64,000 bases of DNA from Ohtaekwangia sp. (lineage in GTDB: Bacteria > Bacteroidota > Bacteroidia > Cytophagales > Cyclobacteriaceae), in contig JAJNPV010000042.1 of the NCBI GenBank assembly GCA_021155195.1, forward strand, positions 124,001 through 188,000, given 5' to 3'. A program made the position numbers and the translations under genes. A model generated the notes under the pieces. The model was not told the DNA's origin and ran no database searches. It was given only the letters and a program-made list of their open reading frames with translations. The stretch's first letter is position 1. Every line of letters begins with the position of its first letter. Below, piece after piece: positions 26,704-35,398 of this stretch.

Positions 26704-28239
26704 TTACTGCTGATTTTTTACAACATCTGCACGTGCGGGACGGTATTCTCCTTTCCAGGAAAAGCCTTTTAGCTTTTTGTCAGCTTCTTTGATTTCAAAG
26801 GGCGGGATAAAGGATGCATCGGGCATCACATAAGCAGTTACGTTGTTTACTTTTCCCTCCACAAAGTTGATGCGCATATTGCTGCAGATCATTTTGTTCA
26901 TGCCGGTAGTAAATGTGATCAGGTATTTTGTACCCTCTTTCTCCACCTCCTCTTCCTGTAAGGCATAGTATATGCTTTCTCCATTCCCCTCCACAAGCAC
27001 GTGATTGATTACACTGCCATCAAAATTGGCAATCATTCTTCGCCCTTTAATCTGATTGAAATTTTTGAGCGAATCTTGTGAGGCTACAAAGGAATTTCCA
27101 ATCATGTACAACTTGTCAATAGTTTTGTTCTTTAAAAGCATATAAATTGAGTCGGCTGTCATTTGATTTCCATCGCTCCATAAGATAGGATCAGTAAAAA
27201 AATGAATGGTAGAATCGGAGGCCATGTAAACTAAGGAATCGGCTACTCCCTGTAAGTCTTTTCTGAATATTTTTACGTGGTTGTAGGCAAGCAGTCTCTT
27301 CTTTTTCGGGTCTTTGTTTTCAATAGAGACAAGCGTATCGGCAGTTATAAAAAGCGTGTCGAGATCATCTCCAATTTTAGCTACATAGGCATTTCCATAC
27401 ACTTTTGAAATGCCCGTTTTCTTGTCATAAAAACTATCATCGCCATAAATGATCATGTTCTCTTCTTTGGATGTCATCACTACTTTCGTTTTGGCACGAT
27501 ACAGTTTTTTGGCATCATCAATAAAATACTCATCCCCCTTGATCTTGTATTCAGCTGTTTCGATTACACCTATATTAAGGTTGGATACTTTCTGATTGGT
27601 GTTGTAAAATCCGCTTTTGTAAACGGCTTCGCCTCCTTCTTTATCAGTAACAGTAGTGAGATCGCGGAAATAAATGATTTTAGTTTTCGAATTGTATTGT
27701 AGGGTATCCGACTTCAGGGTATAGTCTGGGTTTTCGCCAACAACCTCTTTCTTAAAGGAAGCAAGGTTTGTTCGGATATCGTAATAGCCCTTTTTACTCA
27801 CCAGCACATTGGTTGAGTCAACTAACTTACCACCATTGAAGTATCGCGCTTCATTTTTCGGTCGATCATAATCCAGAAAGTCGGTATAGAGGGTGGCAAT
27901 CCCAAGCTTAGTAAACACTACATTTTTGCGCAGGTAGGCAATCTTCTTATCACCATCGTAAGACAATCCACGGGATGTGACATCTACTGAATCGCCTTCG
28001 GTGATATGGATTTTTCCAAAGGCGTCAATTTTGTTTTCTGATTTGAAGAAATGGGCCGAATCGCAATAGATGGTGGTTTTATTCTGAACAAACACCACAT
28101 TGCCAATTACCCGATCGAAGCGCTTACCATCCTTAACCCCGCCAATCAGGTTATCTGCTTTCTTGAGTTTAACCCGCTTCTGAGCAAAAGACGCTGTGCA
28201 AGCAAAGAGTAATAGTATGATTATAATAAAACGGGTCAT
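26704..28239 (-). CDS. OstA-like (LptA/LptD N-terminal domain) LPS transport protein
   Basis: Periplasmic protein of 511 residues with a signal peptide ending at SFAQ (residue 19). It is built of repeated beta strands of the OstA/LptA jelly-roll (VKLKKADNLIGGVKDGKRFDR, TIYCDSAHFFKSENKIDAFG, VTSRGLSYDGDKKIAYL). Bacteroidota carry this long OstA-like form in place of a short LptA. It is expected to form part of the bridge moving LPS from inner to outer membrane (family-level inference). It is divergent from tilS across 133 bases. The LPS theme agrees with kdsB at 7.4 kb. Confidence 0.85.
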   Translation of the reverse strand: MTRFIIIILLLFACTASFAQKRVKLKKADNLIGGVKDGKRFDRVIGNVVFVQNKTTIYCDSAHFFKSENKIDAFGKIHITEGDSVDVTSRGLSYDGDKKIAYLRKNVVFTKLGIATLYTDFLDYDRPKNEARYFNGGKLVDSTNVLVSKKGYYDIRTNLASFKKEVVGENPDYTLKSDTLQYNSKTKIIYFRDLTTVTDKEGGEAVYKSGFYNTNQKVSNLNIGVIETAEYKIKGDEYFIDDAKKLYRAKTKVVMTSKEENMIIYGDDSFYDKKTGISKVYGNAYVAKIGDDLDTLFITADTLVSIENKDPKKKRLLAYNHVKIFRKDLQGVADSLVYMASDSTIHFFTDPILWSDGNQMTADSIYMLLKNKTIDKLYMIGNSFVASQDSLKNFNQIKGRRMIANFDGSVINHVLVEGNGESIYYALQEEEVEKEGTKYLITFTTGMNKMICSNMRINFVEGKVNNVTAYVMPDASFIPPFEIKEADKKLKGFSWKGEYRPARADVVKNQQ

Positions 28240-28372
28240 GACAGGCTCAAAAATAGATAAATTTACTGCGCGCTACGAAGCGTTGTGCCAATAGCTTGCC
28301 AGATGGTGATTCCTGATGGATTGAATCAATGATCAACTGATTTTGTAGAACGCGAAGTAGTACCTTTGAACA

Positions 28373-29686
28373 GTGAAAGAGAAATTCCTGAAGCATCTTG
28401 AAGAGTTGGGAGTAGTTGAAACAGACCGACTGCTTCTGGCAATAAGTGGCGGCCACGATTCGATGGTGATGGCTCATTTGTTTCAATTGTGCAACTATTT
28501 GTTTGGTGTTGCGCACGTCAACTTTCAGTTGCGGGGTGAGGATTCTGATCGGGATGAACAATTTGTAAAAGATTGGTGTAGTCAAAACAAGATTCCGTCT
28601 TTTTCTCAGCGCGTTGAAACCAATAATTATGCCACCGAAAAAAAATTGTCTGTTCAGATGGCTGCCCGGGATTTACGCTATGCATGGTTTAATGAGGTAC
28701 TCAATCAAAATGGATTTCAATACATAGTTACTGCCCATCACTTAAATGATTCAATTGAGACCGTGCTTATAAACCTTGCCCGAGGCACCGGGTTGGAAGG
28801 ACTGACTGGTATCTCCGCTAAAAGCGGAAACCTGATTCGCCCTTTATTGTTTGCAACCCGAGCCGAGCTTGAAAATTATGCAGCTCAGCATGAAATAGCA
28901 TGGCGGGAGGACAGTAGCAATGTTTCTGATGATTATCAGCGCAATTTTATCCGGCATCATATTATCCCTGCTTTTAAAAAGCTGAATCCTTCCTTTGAGG
29001 AAACGATTAAAGAAACGCTATCAAAAATTAAGAGCGAATTCAGTTTATTAGAAGCTGACCTTAAAGTTTGGAAAGAGGAAAATCTTTTTAACGAAAATAA
29101 TGTAATCAAAATCAAAAAGAGCGGTCTTGAATTTCCAGAGGGTGCTGCAAGGTTATGGCATTGTATCAAAGATTTTGGATTTAGGTTTTCTGCATGCGAG
29201 GATATTGTACGGGCATTGCACGGTCAGTCGGGCAAGCATTTTCTTACTCATTCACACAAACTGATTGTAGATCGCGATTTTCTTGAGCTAACCACCATTA
29301 ATGATACTTGGACTCAAGCTTCAATTGAGCATGAACAGGACTCAGCAACGTTAGGCCCCTGGCGTATCGAAATACTCAGATCCAATAACACCGAACCTTC
29401 TGGCAATTTGAGTGAAGCTAGTGTAGACTTGGAAAAACTATCATTTCCGCTCGTTTGGCGAAAGTGGAGAGCTGGTGATTCTTTTTATCCTTTGGGGATG
29501 AGCCAACAAAAGAAAATCAGCGATTTTTTGATTGATCGTAAGATTTCGGTTGGAGAGAAGGATTCCATAACCGTTTTAGAGTCGAACGATAGGATTGTTT
29601 GGGTGGCAGGCCATCGCATTGATAATCGATTTCGACTTACCGAATCAACCAATCGCGTAATAACTTTCTCTATCAGCCATATTTAA
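28373..29686 (+). CDS. tilS: tRNA(Ile)-lysidine synthase
   Basis: Adds lysine to C34 of the CAU-anticodon tRNA-Ile using ATP, so that it reads AUA. The PP-loop ATP-binding motif is SGGHDS at residues 25-30, preceded by LLLAI. The N-terminal ATPase domain (about 1-215) contains AARDLRYAWF and TAHHLNDSIETVLINLARG, both diagnostic of TilS. Residues about 350-437 form the C-terminal tRNA-binding domain (WRKWRAGDSFYPLGM, KKISDFLID). The start codon is GTG at 28373, the first that gives the family N-terminus. The length of 437 fits E. coli TilS (432). It is divergent from the OstA-like gene. Confidence 0.95.
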   Translation: MKEKFLKHLEELGVVETDRLLLAISGGHDSMVMAHLFQLCNYLFGVAHVNFQLRGEDSDRDEQFVKDWCSQNKIPSFSQRVETNNYATEKKLSVQMAARDLRYAWFNEVLNQNGFQYIVTAHHLNDSIETVLINLARGTGLEGLTGISAKSGNLIRPLLFATRAELENYAAQHEIAWREDSSNVSDDYQRNFIRHHIIPAFKKLNPSFEETIKETLSKIKSEFSLLEADLKVWKEENLFNENNVIKIKKSGLEFPEGAARLWHCIKDFGFRFSACEDIVRALHGQSGKHFLTHSHKLIVDRDFLELTTINDTWTQASIEHEQDSATLGPWRIEILRSNNTEPSGNLSEASVDLEKLSFPLVWRKWRAGDSFYPLGMSQQKKISDFLIDRKISVGEKDSITVLESNDRIVWVAGHRIDNRFRLTESTNRVITFSISHI

Positions 29687-29711
29687 TAGGCAATAGCTTT
29701 TTCTTTCATTG

Positions 29712-29735
29712 CGAGGCATATAAATTTGCGCCTCG
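29712..29735 (+). promoter_or_regulatory. Putative mdh promoter inside a small inverted repeat
   Basis: TAAATTTG at 29721-29728 matches the -7 element TAnnTTTG, with a T-rich -33 region 19 bases upstream but no exact TTG. It is framed by CGAGGC (29712-29717) and GCCTCG (29730-29735), a 6-base inverted repeat that may be an operator or a hairpin at the transcript start. Confidence 0.45.
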
Positions 29736-29763
29736 ATTTTAGTTACTTAATCCATCAAATATT

Positions 29764-30693
29764 ATGAAAATAACTGTTGTAGGTGCCGGAAACGTAGGTG
29801 CCACCTGTGCGGATGTTCTTGCGTACAAAGAAATTGCAAATGAGATCGTTCTTGTAGATATCCGCGAAGGTTTTGCAGAAGGCAAGGCACTCGATATTTG
29901 GCAAAAAGCACCCATCAATTTATATGATAGTCGCACGATTGGTTCTACTAACGATTATTCGAAAACGGCTGGCTCCGAAGTAGTGGTGATAACCTCCGGG
30001 CTGCCTCGCAAACCGGGTATGACGCGCGATGACTTGATTACCACCAATGCAGGTATTGTAAAATCCGTTACTGAAAACGTGGTGAAGCACTCACCTAATG
30101 CGATCATCATCGTAGTGTCTAATCCACTGGATGTAATGACGTATCAGGCTCATATTACCTCAAAGTTGCCGCGCACACGAGTAATGGGTATGGCGGGTAT
30201 TTTGGATACTGCACGCTACCGTGCTTTTTTGGCAGAGGCATTAAACGTTTCTCCAAAAGATATTCAGGCTCTTTTATTAGGTGGTCATGGTGATACCATG
30301 GTTCCACTTCCAAGATATACTACCGTAGCAGGTATCCCGGTAACGGAATTGATCAGCAAAGACAAATTGAATGCAATCATTGAGCGCACCAAAGTAGGTG
30401 GTGGTGAATTGGTTAAATTGATGGGTACTTCAGCTTGGTATGCCCCGGGTTCAGCAGCAGCCCAAATGGTAGAGGCGATTGTGAGAGATCAAAAAAGAAT
30501 TTTGCCTGTATGTATGCAGTTAGATGGTGAGTATGGAATTAAAGACTGTTATCTCGGTGTACCTGTAGTACTTGGTAAAAACGGTATTGAAAAAGTAATT
30601 GAATTGGATTTGAACAGTGATGAAAAAGCATTGTTAGAAACCAGTCGTGTGCACGTGAAAGAAGTAATGGACGTGTTGGATAAGTTGGGATAA
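29764..30693 (+). CDS. mdh: Malate dehydrogenase
   Basis: NAD-dependent oxidation of malate to oxaloacetate in the TCA cycle. The 309-residue protein is of the LDH-like MDH group. The NAD fold VVGAGNVGATCADVLAYKE is at residues about 4-22. VLVDIREG ends the second strand with the Asp that selects NAD. The mobile loop GLPRKPGMTRDDL holds Arg82, the substrate-binding residue typical for malate (Gln in lactate dehydrogenase). The catalytic His175 lies in GGHGDTMVPL. The gene stands alone, with a promoter-like box upstream and a strong terminator downstream. Confidence 0.96.
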   Translation: MKITVVGAGNVGATCADVLAYKEIANEIVLVDIREGFAEGKALDIWQKAPINLYDSRTIGSTNDYSKTAGSEVVVITSGLPRKPGMTRDDLITTNAGIVKSVTENVVKHSPNAIIIVVSNPLDVMTYQAHITSKLPRTRVMGMAGILDTARYRAFLAEALNVSPKDIQALLLGGHGDTMVPLPRYTTVAGIPVTELISKDKLNAIIERTKVGGGELVKLMGTSAWYAPGSAAAQMVEAIVRDQKRILPVCMQLDGEYGIKDCYLGVPVVLGKNGIEKVIELDLNSDEKALLETSRVHVKEVMDVLDKLG

Positions 30694-30714
30694 CCATTAT
30701 AGCTAACTAGCATA

Positions 30715-30749
30715 AAAAGAATGCCTCGGTATAACTGAGGCATTTTTAT
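30715..30749. terminator. Rho-independent terminator after mdh (bidirectional)
   Basis: Stem AATGCCTC / GAGGCATT with a 9-base loop, A-run on the left and T-run on the right. It serves mdh on the plus strand and could also serve the converging methyltransferase gene, whose stop is at 30755. Confidence 0.85.
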
Positions 30750-30754
30750 TTGGA

Positions 30755-31531
30755 TCAAGTATTGAATTCCTTCCTCCCCAAATAAATAATTTCATTTTTT
30801 GAAATTCCGTATCGATCGGCTTGTGTTTTAGCAAATTCATTTTCTTCTGCTTTCATTCCGGCTCGTTCAATCCGCTTTGCATAATCTTTACCAAACATGC
30901 GCACGTGATCATCCTGGCCAAACGCTTTTTCGCGTTCACGCGGATCCGTAATGGATGTATCTTCGTAGGTGACTTCGGGGACAGGTGAGAAGAATGGAAC
31001 TTGCATAATGGCCCACCCACCAGGTTTTAAAACCCTATTAATTTCGTTCATCGCTTTAATGTCATCCTGCACATGCTCAAGCACATGATTGCATAACACT
31101 ACATCAAAATGATTTTCAGGAAATGGAATTTCATGAATATCCATCTTCACTTTTGCCAGTGGCGATTCAATGTCGGCTGTAATGTATTTCTCACCATGTT
31201 GTTTTTCAAAGCGCTTCATAAAGCAAGGTTCAGGTGCAATGTGCAGCACATCTAACTTAGTTGTGAAGAAATTGGTTTTCTCCTGCAGGTAAAGCCAGAT
31301 TAAGCGATGCCGTTCTAAACTCAAACAACGCGGGCAAAGCGCATTGGGTCTGGGATTAATTCGTCCGTAGGGGAGAAACTTGCTGTAGGTATGATTGCAC
31401 ATAGGGCATTCAACAATGTCTCCACGATAGAAAATCCCCAACACCTTCAGCCCTACACCGCTAAACAGTTGCAGGTATTTGCGGGGAATATACCGTATCA
31501 ATAAAGCAATTAAGTTTTTCATAAACAGCAA
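30755..31531 (-). CDS. Class I SAM-dependent methyltransferase with N-terminal zinc ribbon
   Basis: 258-residue protein. After an N-terminal hydrophobic or amphipathic stretch (about 1-33), two Cys pairs, CPMC near residue 41 and CPRC near residue 67, form a likely zinc ribbon, followed by LSLERHRLIWLYL. The methyltransferase domain (about 90-230) contains DVLHIAPEPCFMKRFEK (a variant of motif I), FDVVLCNHVLEHVQDD and LKPGGWAIMQVPF. The CxxC...SLERHR module before a methyltransferase is frequent in glycan-related gene clusters, but here the gene stands alone. The substrate is unknown. Confidence 0.8.
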   Translation of the reverse strand: MLFMKNLIALLIRYIPRKYLQLFSGVGLKVLGIFYRGDIVECPMCNHTYSKFLPYGRINPRPNALCPRCLSLERHRLIWLYLQEKTNFFTTKLDVLHIAPEPCFMKRFEKQHGEKYITADIESPLAKVKMDIHEIPFPENHFDVVLCNHVLEHVQDDIKAMNEINRVLKPGGWAIMQVPFFSPVPEVTYEDTSITDPREREKAFGQDDHVRMFGKDYAKRIERAGMKAEENEFAKTQADRYGISKNEIIYLGRKEFNT

Positions 31532-31672
31532 AGATACTATCTATCGTGTAGGATTTTCAATGGAAGAACCGGGCAAGTTTTCGGCTTTATAGGAGGCATG
31601 TTTCTTTAAAAAAACTATCTTGCTAGCTGGTCATCATAAACAATTGACTATTTTAACCTAACCCTAACAATT

Positions 31673-32323
31673 GTGACGAGCGTTGCATCTGCTGAGACTG
31701 TTGTTTATGATCAGTCTATAGATTTAGATAAGATCAAACAAAAAGCAGTTAAGAAATATATTCATACAAATGGCCTGCATCAACTGGACGACTTTGCACG
31801 AATTATTCACTCCTGCGCAACAAATTCTGACATAAAAGAATATAACCGACACGTAAAAGTATTTCTCTTCAAAGAGACCCTGGAAAAAGTTTGGGAGGCT
31901 TATAAAACGATTGGCCCGGTGGAAACCTGCACGGGTTCCATGCTCGGCTTTGGTCTTCAGTATTCAAGAAACAATCACAAGATTACCTATCATGAAGATG
32001 ATCATGGTGACATTGAAGCAGGTCAAATTATAATTTTAAACTTGAGATTGCTTTGGAACATGATAAGCCTTGCTGTCGGTCACGAGATCACAGAGGTAAA
32101 CGAATCTGAAAAATATATTAAGATGTGTTACCTTGAGGGGGGTGCATCAAAGGGATTTCAATTTATTCGCTTGAGGCGGTTAAAAGATGGAACCACCGAA
32201 GTAGAACATGAAACATTTTATAAAAGTGATTCTGACTTTCGCGATAAGCGGTTATACCCGTACCTGCATGGGCTAGTGATTAGCGAGTTTCATAAGAACG
32301 TACAAAAGAAATTGGCGAGTTGA
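31673..32323 (+). CDS. Conserved hypothetical protein, possibly SRPBCC-like
   Basis: 216-residue protein without a recognised family. No signal peptide or membrane span is clear. The middle and C-terminal parts alternate strands (QIIILNLRLLWNMISLAVGH, EKYIKMCYLEGGASKGFQFIRLRRL, TEVEHETFYK) in a way that recalls START/SRPBCC lipid-binding folds, and the final helix (LYPYLHGLVISEFHKNVQKKL) fits such a fold. This is a structural guess. The start is GTG at 31673; no ATG lies near the front. It is divergent from the methyltransferase gene and followed by a terminator hairpin. Confidence 0.5.
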   Translation: MTSVASAETVVYDQSIDLDKIKQKAVKKYIHTNGLHQLDDFARIIHSCATNSDIKEYNRHVKVFLFKETLEKVWEAYKTIGPVETCTGSMLGFGLQYSRNNHKITYHEDDHGDIEAGQIIILNLRLLWNMISLAVGHEITEVNESEKYIKMCYLEGGASKGFQFIRLRRLKDGTTEVEHETFYKSDSDFRDKRLYPYLHGLVISEFHKNVQKKLAS

Positions 32324-32357
32324 CCAATTGACATCAAATTACCGAGCGGTGAAATGT

Positions 32358-32392
32358 AGTTGACTTCACGTTGTCAACTGTCAACTTTTTTT
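32358..32392 (+). terminator. Terminator hairpin with T-run
   Basis: AGTTGAC (32358-32364) can pair with GTCAACT (32380-32386, or alternatively 32373-32379), followed by seven Ts. It lies 35 bases after the stop of the gene ending at 32323 and before the next sigma-factor operon. Confidence 0.6.
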
Positions 32393-32500
32393 AGTTATCC
32401 TAAAACTATTTGAGCCAATCCTGCATCTTTATAGTGCATTTGCATGGAATAAATGGAAAATTGATCGCTTTCTGTGGCCGAAACCTTACTTGATATAGCT

Positions 32501-33103
32501 ATGATGCATTCGGACGCCCTGGTGAGTCGGGCCCGCGAAGGGGATAAGAATGCCCAGGGAAAACTGGTGCAGCTATGGTACAAGCGCATTTATAACTTCT
32601 CGTATAAGTTCTTTTTTGATCATGACATGGCCATGGAAGTATCACAAAAGACTTTTATTAGCATGCACAAAAACATGGAAGGCCTTCAGGAGGTTACCCG
32701 ATTCCGAAGTTGGCTGTATACCATTGCCGTAAATTACTGTCGCGAGGAGTTGAGGAAAAAGAAAACCAGACGTTCAGTTTCGTTACATGATTTAAAACCT
32801 GGTGAGGGTGAGGAAAGTTATCGATGGGAGGCGAGCAGCAGCCGGAGTGAGAATCCGGAGAAGCAACTTCGCCAATCGGAGCTTTCGGATTTGTTGCAGC
32901 AATGCCTGATGGATTTGAGTGATGAGCAGCGCGAAGTGGTGATAATGAAAGAGTATGAAGGATTGAAGTTTAGAGAGATTGCAGAGGCGCTTCAAATTTC
33001 GGAAAACACTGTAAAGAGCAGGATGTATTATGGATTGGATGGCTTGAAGAAGATTTTAGAGAGTAAGAATATCACGAAAGAAACAATTGGTTATGAATTA
33101 TAA
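32501..33103 (+). CDS. ECF-type RNA polymerase sigma-70 factor
   Basis: Sigma factor of about 200 residues. Region 2 (LVQLWYKRIYNFSYKFFFDHDMAMEVSQ, in part, then FRSWLYTIAVNYCREELR) and region 4 (DLSDEQREVVIMKEYEGLKFREIA and ENTVKSRMYYGLDGLKK) are clear. The linker with SSSRSENPEKQL is long. An in-frame GTG at 32474 would add nine residues; ATG 32501 is preferred because the family usually starts just before the SRAREGD helix. The gene overlaps the anti-sigma-like gene by 11 bases, and a secreted protein gene follows, forming a three-gene operon. Confidence 0.9.
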   Translation: MMHSDALVSRAREGDKNAQGKLVQLWYKRIYNFSYKFFFDHDMAMEVSQKTFISMHKNMEGLQEVTRFRSWLYTIAVNYCREELRKKKTRRSVSLHDLKPGEGEESYRWEASSSRSENPEKQLRQSELSDLLQQCLMDLSDEQREVVIMKEYEGLKFREIAEALQISENTVKSRMYYGLDGLKKILESKNITKETIGYEL

Positions 33104-33950
33104 ACCGGACGAGAGCACCCTGATAGCTTACCTATATGGTGAACTGGATGCTAAAGAAGCAGAGAAAGTACAGGAATATCTCAATCATAATCCTGAAGTA
33201 TTAAAAAAACTGCAAGGGTTGAATGAGGTAAGAAGTGCACTGAGTCACGCAGGTGATCAGGAAGTGATTGCGCCACCTATCTTCATGGACGCCACGAGTC
33301 ATGCTTCCCGATTCTGGCAAAGTGGTTATTTTAAAACGGTTATGAGTATTGCGGCTTCAATTTTATTTCTGCTGGTAGCCGCACGATTGATCGGCCCTGA
33401 GATCTCTTATTCCCCAGGGGAACTTCGAATCAGTTTTAACGGTAACAAGCAAATTGAAAAACCGGTCGAGCAAGTGAGCATGCCCTCATTATCGTCTTCG
33501 GAAGTTCAGGATATGATCAACACCTCCCTAATAAAGAACAACGAACAGATTTCTTCGGAGTGGGAGAGTAACAATAAAAAACTTCAGGCTTCATTGAAAA
33601 ACAGTTTAACCAATAATTCGGAAAAAATTGATGAACTGATGAAGGTAGCTTCACAAGCCTCGCAGGAACAAGTGCGAACTTTTGTGGCAAGCCTTCAGCA
33701 GGATAATCTTCAGTTAATGAAGGATTACATGCAGCTTTCAGCGAAAGATCAAAAGGCATACGTGGAGAGTTTGTTGGTTGACTTTTCAAAATACTTACAA
33801 GAACAGCGTAAACAGGATTTGGTGTTATTTCAAACACGTATGAGCAGCATTGAGAAAAACACTGATCAGTTTAAACAAGAGACAGAACAAATTTTAGCAA
33901 ACATTATCTCCAATCCGGAGGGTGCTTTAAAAAGAGTAAACAACTATTAA
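33093..33950 (+). CDS. Anti-sigma factor-like membrane protein with coiled coil
   Basis: 286-residue protein. The N-terminal 60 residues (DESTLIAYLYGELDAKEAEKV) match the anti-sigma helix bundle of Bacteroidota zf-HC2-like proteins, without the zinc ligands. A single membrane helix lies at about residues 84-104 (SIAASILFLLVAARLI). The periplasmic part (about 130-286) is rich in Gln, Ser and Lys and is predicted to be a long coiled coil. ATG 33093 is chosen over TTG 33087 (two residues longer). It overlaps the sigma gene by 11 bases, so the pair is translationally coupled. Confidence 0.75.
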   Translation: MNYKPDESTLIAYLYGELDAKEAEKVQEYLNHNPEVLKKLQGLNEVRSALSHAGDQEVIAPPIFMDATSHASRFWQSGYFKTVMSIAASILFLLVAARLIGPEISYSPGELRISFNGNKQIEKPVEQVSMPSLSSSEVQDMINTSLIKNNEQISSEWESNNKKLQASLKNSLTNNSEKIDELMKVASQASQEQVRTFVASLQQDNLQLMKDYMQLSAKDQKAYVESLLVDFSKYLQEQRKQDLVLFQTRMSSIEKNTDQFKQETEQILANIISNPEGALKRVNNY

Positions 33951-33960
33951 AATTAATGAT

Positions 33961-35157
33961 ATGAACAGAGTAGTGAGGGTTTTAATGATGATGGGAATAT
34001 TGGTTCTTGGAACCTATGGTGCTGAAGCACAGAACAAGATAGACGAGGAGCGGATGTTACGCGATATTGAAGTGACTGAAAATATCCTGAGTACACTTAT
34101 TAAGCAGCAGTTTGAAAAACGTTCCTTCTTTCCTATGGAAATAAAGGCAGAGTACCGGGAAGGACATGGGGTGACCTATCGATTACCTTATGAATTTAAC
34201 GGACCCATGGTTTGGGGTGTTGGTAATGCTCCTGGTATAGCCGTACTAGACGGCCGCGGCCTTAACTATTCATTTGAGTTTCCGGGTGAGCCTGCCGATG
34301 TTGCGAGAGTGTATGATGGGCAAGGAAGGATAGCTACAGAAAACATTAAAGGCATAACAACCACTCGTTCCCGCAAGGTAAATTTAGACAGTGTACGTGA
34401 GGCTTCAACAGCAAAAACAATTAATGCCTGCAAAGAATTTCTTGCTGACTACGGTGATTTATTAACTCAACTATCGGCCAACGAAAAAATAATGATTACG
34501 AATAGAGGTGATGGCGATCGTATTTGGTATGGAGCTTTTGTTAATTCAGCACGGCCCAGTTATGTTTCGGTGGAAACATCCAAAGGCGACATCTCGCAAC
34601 TGAAGCAAGGAAAAATGACCCGTGATCAGTTTATGAAATCCATTAAAGTAATTAACAGCGTAATGGATGATGAGCTACAACCAGATTTAGAATTGCTGAC
34701 CAGTATCTTTAATCGTTTGTATCGTAAAGATCTCTCTAAAACTTATTTCACCGAAGAAAATATCTATTACGAGAAGTTGAAAGACTATGGTGTGATCTAT
34801 TATATGCAGGTTTATTCCAGCAATCAAATTGATTATAACAGAAGATGGGTGATGCCCACCGTTGGTCTTGAAGGTTTAACAACTGAGGAACGCGATAAGA
34901 AAGTTAAAGAACTGTATCCTCAATTTGAGAAAGATTTTAAAGCCGACATTCTTGAGTATGGTCGCACAGTAAAAAGTTTGAACCCAGAGGAATTGCTTGT
35001 ATTTAACGTTAAGTTAACAAAGTGCGATGGATGCGGAATTCCCTCTTCGCTTGAGTTTTTGATAAAGGCTGATGTATTGAAAGATTATGCCTCAGGTAAG
35101 TTAACCAAGGAAGCAGCTCTTGCAAAAATGACTGTAAAGAAATCGGGCAACCAGTAG
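33961..35157 (+). CDS. Secreted protein of unknown function, third gene of sigma operon
   Basis: 398-residue protein with a signal peptide ending at GAEAQ (residue 24). No family is recognised. A coiled or helical stretch (about 28-50), then a strand-rich part (SFFPMEIKAEYREGHGVTYRLPYEF, in part) and a C-terminal helical part with KCDGCGIP near residue 360. The CxxC there could form a disulfide or bind metal. It is only 10 bases after the anti-sigma gene, and a terminator follows, so it is very likely in the sigma factor's own operon and may act as its sensor partner or main target in the periplasm (inference). Confidence 0.6.
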   Translation: MNRVVRVLMMMGILVLGTYGAEAQNKIDEERMLRDIEVTENILSTLIKQQFEKRSFFPMEIKAEYREGHGVTYRLPYEFNGPMVWGVGNAPGIAVLDGRGLNYSFEFPGEPADVARVYDGQGRIATENIKGITTTRSRKVNLDSVREASTAKTINACKEFLADYGDLLTQLSANEKIMITNRGDGDRIWYGAFVNSARPSYVSVETSKGDISQLKQGKMTRDQFMKSIKVINSVMDDELQPDLELLTSIFNRLYRKDLSKTYFTEENIYYEKLKDYGVIYYMQVYSSNQIDYNRRWVMPTVGLEGLTTEERDKKVKELYPQFEKDFKADILEYGRTVKSLNPEELLVFNVKLTKCDGCGIPSSLEFLIKADVLKDYASGKLTKEAALAKMTVKKSGNQ

Positions 35158-35165
35158 TATTATAA

Positions 35166-35200
35166 GGTGAAAGGTATTTTGTAACCTTTCACCCCCTTTT
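35166..35200 (+). terminator. Rho-independent terminator of the sigma operon
   Basis: Perfect 10-base arms GGTGAAAGGT (35166-35175) and ACCTTTCACC (35184-35193) with an 8-base loop, followed by CCCTTTTATT. It begins 9 bases after the stop of the secreted protein gene. A second small hairpin (TTGGGTTA/TAACCCAA) is at 35221-35240. Confidence 0.8.
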
Positions 35201-35312
35201 ATTGCCTTTCTAATTTTAATTTGGGTTATCTGTAACCCAAAAGCAGGGTTAGGAGTACATAGCTTTAGAATTTAAGGGTAGTTAGTTTTATACATAATAA
35301 GTTTGCTCTTTT

Positions 35313-35328
35313 AGAGTTATATAACTCT
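35313..35328. promoter_or_regulatory. 16-base perfect palindrome upstream of efflux operon
   Basis: AGAGTTATATAACTCT is its own reverse complement. It lies 71-86 bases before the adaptor gene start and overlaps a weak promoter-like pair (TTTG at 35302-35305 and TAACTCTTG at 35322-35330). This position suits an operator for a dimeric repressor. No regulator gene is adjacent. Confidence 0.45.
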
Positions 35329-35398
35329 TGTTAAGGATTTAATTAAAAATAACTCATAAAAGGAATTCCAATCTGGGTCGCTACTTAAACAAAAACGC

